Shown: positions 57,535 through 64,000 of the stretch, piece by piece
How the letters are laid out: each line of letters starts with the position of its first letter
Numbering within the stretch: the stretch's first letter is position 1
Assembly (NCBI GenBank): GCA_037974335.1
Contig: CM075728.1
Span: 112,339,476 to 112,403,475 of the forward strand
Direction: 5' to 3'
Origin: Prionace glauca
Lineage: Eukaryota; Chordata; Chondrichthyes; Carcharhiniformes; Carcharhinidae
DNA length: 64,000 nucleotides
Notes under the pieces: model-generated
Told to the model about the DNA's origin: nothing
Databases searched by the model: none
The model's input: only the letters and a program-made list of their open reading frames with translations
Translations under genes and position numbers: made by a program

Positions 57535-59315
57535 ATAATGATATTTAGTTAACTTTGTGCAGTGGTTTTACTGATTCTTTGGATTGATCACCACAATGAA
57601 AAGCTTGGATTCAGGGTACAATTCTCCCATCTGAGACTAAGTCCCATGATGGGGTCAGGGATGGGGAGTATCACCCATTGCAGAGGCCAACAGAAGACAG
57701 AAAGGACAGGAGGAAGATATTTTGGGTGAGAAGGGGGTGGGTATGGGGGATGGGATCAGAAAGATGGATGGCAGTGGCATTGGAGAAATGGAAAAGGATA
57801 AAAGAAAAAAATGCATTTTCTTCAGGGTTACTTTTAGTTTGTCAATCAGATGCTCCCAATTTCTACAGTTAGAACCTTAATTCCTAAAACTAAAAGTTGT
57901 GTTGCAAAACATACATTTTGAATGAGATATTCACAACAAAATATTAGGTTGAACACTTAAATCTTCATGATTTTATGTAATGTTTATTTTCTCATATATT
58001 TACATTCTATCCAGCTCAAAATCAAGATGATGAAGAAAAGCAATCATTTCTGCAGAAAAGATCACCTGACCCTGGGCCAGGCAGCCCAGAAACTGAAACA
58101 AGTAAGACATTAACCATTTGTACCATCCATTATCTTTCATTTATCCATCTGAATCTCTATTTACCTGTTATTCAGGTAAAACTGAAGTTTACATTCAAAG
58201 TTTTCATTCTCCAAGTTCAATGAAATTCGGGCACTCAAATTTAATACACAGGGACATACAAATTGGAGCAAGAATTCGTCTCTCAGCCCTTTGAACCTGC
58301 TCCAGCATTCGATAAAATCATGGCTGACCTGATTGTAACCTCAACTCTGCATTCCTGCCTGCTCCTGATAACCTTTCACCCCTTGTTTATCAGGAATCTA
58401 TTTAACTTGGCCTTACAAATATTCAAAGACTCTGCTTCCACCACATTTTCAGGAACGGATCTCCAAAGACCCATGATTCTTTGAGAGAAAACAATTCTCC
58501 TCTTCTATCTTAAATGGGCCACATTTTATTTTTAAACACTCAGCCAGACCAATCAGACCAAAGTCACCGAGATATTGCTGCTGCTAAACAGATTTAATAT
58601 CAGTGTCATGTTGGGAAAAAGAGTAACCCACTGGTTTCCATCTGAGTGATTTGGAATCTCACTGTTGACTGCTATAAGAATGTAATCAGCTAGCTCTTAT
58701 TTTGTGTCTTTTGATAAACTAATTGGGTATGAATTCTAACTTGTAGTTTTTGTAATCATGTCAGGATTTTACCAGTTGATCTGATTTGGAACAAATCTTA
58801 TGTTTCTGCTCCATCAATGACGATCACCAAAGCTATCAAATTCCATTGAAAAACTTCAAAAATGCTTCAAAAAAGGTCGTGGCAGACATCACTTGTTTAG
58901 AAATCTCAGAAAGCTGTGGCACAATCCCTTGATAAATTTGATTACTGAAGTGGTTGTATGTCTGTTTAGGGAGTATCACAATACCTCGATTTTTTTAGGC
59001 ATATGGTGGATCCCATGATCAGCACCAAATGTGTGAGCCCACATTGGTGGGAGGCAGATCAGCAGAGACTATTTTAGTCGCCTCAGCTCCCGATTTTCTG
59101 CCTCAACTCACAGCCAGTATTACAAGTGACCAATACTGAGGCTGCAAGAGGACAGAAAGGGCAATTTCATCTTGAACTACCCTCACAGTTAGGTGATTTG
59201 ATTTGATTTATTATTGTGACATGTATTAGTATACAGTGAAAAGTGTTGTTTGTTGGGTGCTATACAGACAAAGCACCCCGTACATAGAGAAGGAAGGAAG
59301 AGGGTGGAGAATGTA
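57535..59315 (+). repeat. Tail-exon array unit 2 (1781 bp)
   Basis: Runs from 'ataatgatatttagttaac' to 'gtggagaatgta'. It holds tail exon T2, the CR1 3' fragment and a 100-base L2-like scrap at its end. The unit junction falls inside the L2-like LINE. Confidence 0.9.
58015..58101 (+). CDS. Cytoplasmic tail exon T2
   Basis: 87 bp, phase 1 to phase 1, acceptor TTCTATCCAG, donor GTAAGA. It encodes QNQDDEEKQSFLQKRSPDPG, then PGSPETET. Acidic, rich in Pro, Glu, Asp, Ser and Thr, flanked by Lys/Arg: a PEST-like composition. No tyrosine. The exon begins CT where the other copies begin GT. Confidence 0.65.
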
Positions 59316-59443
59316 ATAATGATATTTAGTTAACTTTGTGCAGTGGTTTTACTGATTCTTTGGATTGATCACCACAATGAAAAGCTTGGATTCAGGGTAC
59401 AATTCTCCCATCTGAGACTAAGTCCCATGACGGGGTCAGGGAT

Positions 59444-59777
59444 AGAATAGAACCCTACAGTGCAGAAACAGGCCCTTCGGCCCATCGAGTCTGCACCGAA
59501 CACAATCCCACGCGGACCCTATCCCCATATCCCTACACATTTACCCGCCAATCCCTCTAACCTACACATCCCAGGACACTAAGGGGCAATTTTAGCACAG
59601 CCAATGAACCTAACCTGCACATCTTTGGACTGTGGGAGGAAACCGGAGCACCCGGAGAAAACCCACGCAGACACGAGGAGAATGTGCAAACTCCACACAG
59701 GCAGTGACCCGAGCCGGGAATCGGACCCAGGACCCTGGAGCTGTGAAGCAGCAGTGCTAACCACTGTGCTACCGTGC
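59444..59777 (-). mobile_element. HE1/V-SINE-type SINE, young full-length insertion
   Basis: Reads leftward. The tRNA head at 59700-59777 has a clear B box (GGGTCCGATTCCC on the minus strand). The V-SINE core lies at 59620-59700, and the 3' end with 'tagggttctattct' at 59444. It is present only in this array unit. Compared with the other units, seven bases (GGGGAGT) are missing at the site and no target duplication is seen. Confidence 0.9.
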
Positions 59778-60106
59778 ATCACCCATTGCAGAGGCCAACA
59801 GAAGACAGAAAGGACAGGAGGAAGATATTTTGGGTGAGAAGGGGGTGGGTATGGGGGATGGGATCAGAAAGATGGATGGCAGTGGCATTGGAGAAATGGA
59901 AAAGGATAAAAGAAAAAAATGCATTTTCTTCAGGGTTACTTTTAGTTTGTCAATCAGATGCTCCCAATTTCTACAGTTAGAACATTAATTCCTAAAACTA
60001 AAAGTTGAGTTGCAAAACATACATTTTGAATGAGATATTCACAACAAAATATTAGGTTGAATACTTAAATCTTCATGATTTTATGTAATGTTTATATTCT
60101 ATCCTG

Positions 60107-60193
60107 GTCAAAATCAAGATGATGAAGAAAAGCAAACAATTCTGAAGGAAAGCTCACCTGACCCTGGGCCAGGCAGACCAGAAACTGAAACAA
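60107..60193 (+). pseudogene. Cytoplasmic tail exon T3, acceptor lost
   Basis: The reading frame is intact (QNQDDEEKQTILKESSPDPG, then PGRPETET) and the GTAAGA donor is kept. The base pair before the exon reads TG instead of AG, and the upstream tract is shortened. It is probably skipped, or uses another acceptor. Because all tail exons are phase 1, skipping would be harmless. Confidence 0.65.
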
Positions 60194-61409
60194 GTAAGAC
60201 ATTAACCATTTGTACCATCCATTATCTTTCATTTATCCATCTGAATCTCTATTTACCTGTTATTCAGGTAAAACTGAAGTTTACATTCGAAGTTTTCATT
60301 CTCCAAGTTCAATGACATTAGGGCACTCAAATTTAATACACAGGGACATACAAATTTGGAGCAAGAGTTCGTCTCTCAGCCCTTTGAACCTGCTCCAGCA
60401 TTCGATAAAATCATGGCTGACCTGATTGTAACCTCAACTCTGCATTCCTGCCTGCTCCTGATAACCTTTCACCCCTTGTTTATCAGGAATCTATTTAACT
60501 TGGCCTTACAAATATTCAAAGACTCTGCTTCCACCACATTTTCAGGAACGGATCTCCAAAGACCCATGATTCTTTGAGAGAAAACAATTCTCCTCAGTTC
60601 TATCTTAAATGGGCCACATTTTATTTTTAAACACTCAGCCAGATCAATCAGACCAAAGTCACCGAGATATTGCTGCTGTTAAACAGATTTAATATCAGTG
60701 TCATGTTGGGAAAAAGAGTAACCCACAGGTTTCCATCTGAGTGATTTGGAATCTCACTGTTGACTGCTATAAAAATGTAATCAGATAGCTCTTATTTTGT
60801 GTCTTTTGATAAATAATTGGGTATGAATTCTAACTTGTAGTTTTTGTAATCATGTCAGGATTTTACCAGTTTATCTGATTTGGAACAAATCTTATGTTTC
60901 TGCTCCATAAATGACGATCACCAAAGCTATCAAATTCCATTGAAAACCTTCAAAAATGCTTCAAAAAAGGTCATGGCAGACATCACTTGTTTAGAAATCT
61001 CAGAAAGCAGTGGCACAATCCCTTGATAAATTTGATTACTGAAGTGGTTGTATGTCTGTTTAGGGAGTACCACAATACCTCGATTTTTTTAGGCATATGG
61101 TGGATCCCATGATCAGCACCAAATGTGTGAGCCCACATTGGTGGGAGGCAGATCAGCAGAGACTATTTTAGTAGCCTCAGCTCCCGATTTTCTGCCTCAA
61201 CTCACAGCCAGTATTACAAGTGACCAATACTGAGGCTGCAAGAGGACAGAAAGGGCAATTTCATCTTGAACTACCCTCACAGTTAGGTGATTTGATTTGA
61301 TTTATTATTGTGACATGTATTAGTATACAGTGAAAAGTGTTGTTTGTTGGGTGCTATACAGACAAAGCACCCCGTACATAGAGAAGGAAGGAAGAGGGTG
61401 GAGAATGTA

Positions 61410-63189
61410 ATAATGATATTTAGTTAACTTTGTGCAGTGGTTTTACTAATTCTTTGGATTGATCACAATGAAAAGCTTGGATTCAGGGTACAATTCTCCC
61501 ATCTGAGACTAAGTCCCATGATGGGGTCAGGGATGGGGTGTATCACCCATTGCAGAGGCCAACAGAAGACAGAAAGGACAGGAGGAAGATATTTTGGGTG
61601 AGAAGGGGGTGGGTATGGGGGATGGGATCAGAAAGATGGATGGCAGTGGCATTGGAGAAATGGAAAAGGATAAAAGAAAAAAATGCATTTTCTTCAGGGT
61701 TACTTTTAGTTTGTCAATCAGATGCTCCCAATTTCTACAGTTAGAACATTAATTCCTAAAACTAAAAGTTGAGTTGCAAAACATACATTTTGAATGAGAT
61801 ATTCACAACAAAGTATTATGTTGAATACTTAAATCTTCATGATTTTATGTAATGTTTATTTTCTCATATATTTATATTCTATCCAGGTCAAAATCAAGAT
61901 GATAAAGAAAAGCAATTATTTCTGCAGAAAAGCTCACCTGACCCTGAGCCAGGCAGACCAGAAACTGAAACAAGTAAGACATTAACCATTTGTACCATCC
62001 ATTATCTTTCATTTATCCATCTGAATCTCTATTTACCTGTTATTCAGGTAAAACTGAAGTTTACATTCAAAGTTTTCATTCTCCAAGTTCAATGAAATTC
62101 GGGCACTCAAATTTAATACACAGGGACATACAAATTGGAGCAAGAATTCGTCTCTCAGCCCTTTGAACCTGCTCCAGCATTCGATAAAATCATGGCTGAC
62201 CTGATTGTAACCTCAACTCTGCATTCCTGCCTGCTCCTGATAACCTTTCACCCCTTGTTTATCAGGAATCTATTTAACTTGGCCTTACAAATATTCAAAG
62301 ACTCTGCTTCCACCACATTTTCAGGAACGGATCTCCAAAGACCCATGATTCTTTGAGAGAAAACAATTCTCCTCAGTTCTATCTTAAATGGGCCACATTT
62401 TATTTTTAAACACTCAGCCAGACCAATCAGACCAAAGTCACCGAGATATTGCTGCTGTTAAACAGATTTAATATCAGTGTCATGTTGGGAAAAAAAGTAA
62501 CCCACTGGTTTCCATCTGAGTGATTTGGAATCTCACTGTTGACTGCTATAAGAATGTAATCAGATAGCTCTTATTTTGTGTCTTTTGATAAGCTAATTGG
62601 GTATGAATTCTAATTTGTAGTTTTTGTAATCATGTCAGGATTTTACCAGTTTATCTGATTTGGAACAAATCTTATGTTTCTGCTCCATAAATGACGATCA
62701 CCAAAGCTATCAAATTCCATTGAAAACCTTCAAAAATGCTTCAAAAACGGTCATGGCAGACATCACTTGTTTAGAAATCTCAGAAAGCTGTGGCACAATC
62801 CCTTGATAAATTTGATTACTGAAGTGGTTGTATGTCTGTTGAGGGAGTACCACAATACCTCGATTTTTTTAGGCATATGGTGGATCCCATGATCAGCACC
62901 AAATGTGTGAGCCCACATTGGTGGGAGGCAGATCAGCAGAGACTATTTTAGTAGCCTCAGCTCCCGATTTTCTGCCTCAACTCACAGCCAGTATTACAAG
63001 TGACCAATACTGAGGCTGCAAGAGGACAGAAAGGGCAATTTCATCTTGAACTACCCTCACAGTTAGGTGATTTGATTTGATTTATTATTGTGACATGTAT
63101 TAGTATACAGTGAAAAGTGTTGTTTGTTGGGTGCTATACAGACAAAGCACCCCGTACATAGAGAAGGAAGGAAGAGGGTGGAGAATGTA
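61410..63189 (+). repeat. Tail-exon array unit 4 (1780 bp)
   Basis: Same layout as unit 2. Its sequence downstream of the exon is identical to unit 2 over roughly 200 bases, including two markers ('gaaattcggg' and 'aaattggagc') that differ from units 3 and 5. Confidence 0.9.
61887..61973 (+). CDS. Cytoplasmic tail exon T4
   Basis: 87 bp, phase 1 to phase 1, intact CCAG acceptor and GTAAGA donor. It encodes QNQDDKEKQLFLQKSSPDPE, then PGRPETET. Relative to T2 it has five base changes, all of them amino-acid changes. Confidence 0.65.
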
Positions 63190-64000
63190 ATAATGATATT
63201 TAGTTAATTTTGTGCAGTGGTTTTACTGATTCTTTGGATTGATCACCACAATGAAAAGCTTGGATTCAGGGTACAATTCTCCCATCTGAGACTAAGTCCC
63301 ATGATGGGGTCAGGGATGGGGAGTATCATCTATTGCAGAGGCCAACAGAAGACAGAAAGGACAGGAGGAAGATATTTTGGGTGAGAAGGGGGTGGGTATG
63401 GGGGATGGGATCAGAAAGATGGATGGCAGTGGCATTGGAGAAATGGAAAAGGATAAAAGAAAAAAATGCATTTTCTTCGGGGTTACTTTTAGATTGTCAA
63501 TCAGATGCTCCCAATTTCTACAGTTAGAACATTAATTCCTAAAACTAAAAGTTGTGTTGCAAAACATACATTTTGAATGAGATATTCACAACAAAGTATT
63601 AGGTTGAACATCTTGATTTTATGTAATGTTTATTTTCTGATATATTTATATTCTATCCAGGTCAAAATCAAGATGGTGAAGAAAAGCAATCATTTCTGGA
63701 GGAAAGCTCACCTGACCCTGGGCCAGGCAGACCAGAAACTGAAACAAGTAAGACATTAACCATTTGTACCATCCATTATCTTTCATTTATCCATCTGAAT
63801 CTCTATTTACCTGTTATTCAGGTAAAACTGAAGTTTACATTCGAAGTTTTCATTCTCCAAGTTCAATGACATTAGGGCACTCAAATTTAATACACAGGGA
63901 TTTACAAATTTGGAGCAAGAGTTCGTCACTCAGCCCTTTGAACCTGCTCCAGCATTCGATAAAATCATGGCTGACCTGATTGTAACCTCAACTCTGCATT
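63190..64000 (+). repeat. Tail-exon array unit 5 (cut by window)
   Basis: Continues the array to the window edge. The array therefore probably has more units to the right. Confidence 0.9.
63661..63747 (+). CDS. Cytoplasmic tail exon T5
   Basis: 87 bp, phase 1 to phase 1, CCAG acceptor and GTAAGA donor. It encodes QNQDGEEKQSFLEESSPDPG, then PGRPETET. No copy in the array contains a stop, so a transcript using these exons needs a final exon beyond the window. Confidence 0.65.

Larger units (their letters stand above)
59316..61409 (+). repeat. Tail-exon array unit 3 (2094 bp with SINE)
   Basis: Same unit plus a 334-bp V-SINE at 59444-59777. It also lacks about 17 bases of the pyrimidine-rich sequence just before the exon. 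Confidence 0.9.

Noticed and set aside
57678-57872. 64-codon Trp/Arg/Lys-rich frame repeated in every tail unit
   Set aside because: No splice sites in fitting phase and no homology; changes between units do not respect codons in an obvious way. Kept as shadow of the unit.
58263-58484. Identical 73-codon frame repeated in every tail unit
   Set aside because: It lies on a reversed CR1 3' fragment and reads LINE sequence antisense; repetition comes from the unit, not from selection on the frame.
1-64000. CRISPR arrays, operons, bacterial promoters
   Set aside because: The window is vertebrate chromosomal DNA; the only tandem arrays are the 1.77-kb and 640-bp units and a minisatellite.

Overview
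This window looks like germline DNA of a cartilaginous fish (shark or ray). The evidence is a very dense layer of CR1-clade LINE fragments, HE1/V-SINE-type tRNA-derived SINEs, Penelope-like and L2-like scraps, and long repeat-filled introns around short phase-1 immunoglobulin-superfamily exons. Apart from transposon reading frames, the coding content I can support is one immune-receptor-type gene and a duplicated relative. Both resemble B7-H6 (NCR3LG1, the NKp30 ligand): one V-set domain, one C1-set domain, one transmembrane helix and a cytoplasmic tail.

Layout. Positions 1-14149 are copy A of a segmental duplication and 32061-46734 are copy B. Where compared by eye they differ at roughly one base per 100-150. 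Copy A holds a V exon (6669-7007), a C1 exon (9965-10285) and a transmembrane exon cut off inside the membrane helix at about 14149, followed at once by a stop. The sequence after 14149 is unrelated to the rest of that exon, so the duplication junction lies inside the exon. If the duplication is a simple head-to-tail tandem, the repeated block is 14150-46734 (about 32.6 kb), and the leader exon of copy A lies left of the window.

Between the copies (14150-28900) lies a repeat zone. It holds Penelope-like and CR1 pieces, V-SINEs, a 5'-truncated Tx1-clade LINE (22651-28083) carrying a fairly intact CR1 inside its 3' UTR, and a family of SINE-like units whose heads derive from the 5' end of U2 snRNA. 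The 3' end of the Tx1 element and the 3' end of one of these SINEs each abut U2 sequence at nearly the same U2 nucleotide. This suggests a LINE/SINE pair that targets U2.

Copy B is a complete-looking gene: signal-peptide exon 28905-28953, V exon 38739-39077, C1 exon 42036-42356, transmembrane exon 46672-46773, first tail exon 49404-49472, and a candidate final exon with a stop at 54063-54124. Every internal boundary is phase 1, so exons can be added or skipped without changing frame. With this set the predicted protein is about 313 residues.

From about 48.9 kb to the end of the window the tail exon is amplified. One copy lies at 49404 and four more (58015, 60107, 61887, 63661) lie in a tandem array of about 1.77-kb units that runs off the right edge. 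Every copy keeps the frame. The differences among the last four copies change the amino acid in every variable codon, although nearby intron sequence is almost identical. A second small tandem array (unit about 640 bp, 54103-55680) holds another possible tail exon. I read the region as an NK-ligand-like locus whose ectodomain was duplicated as a block and whose cytoplasmic tail is being reshaped by exon amplification.
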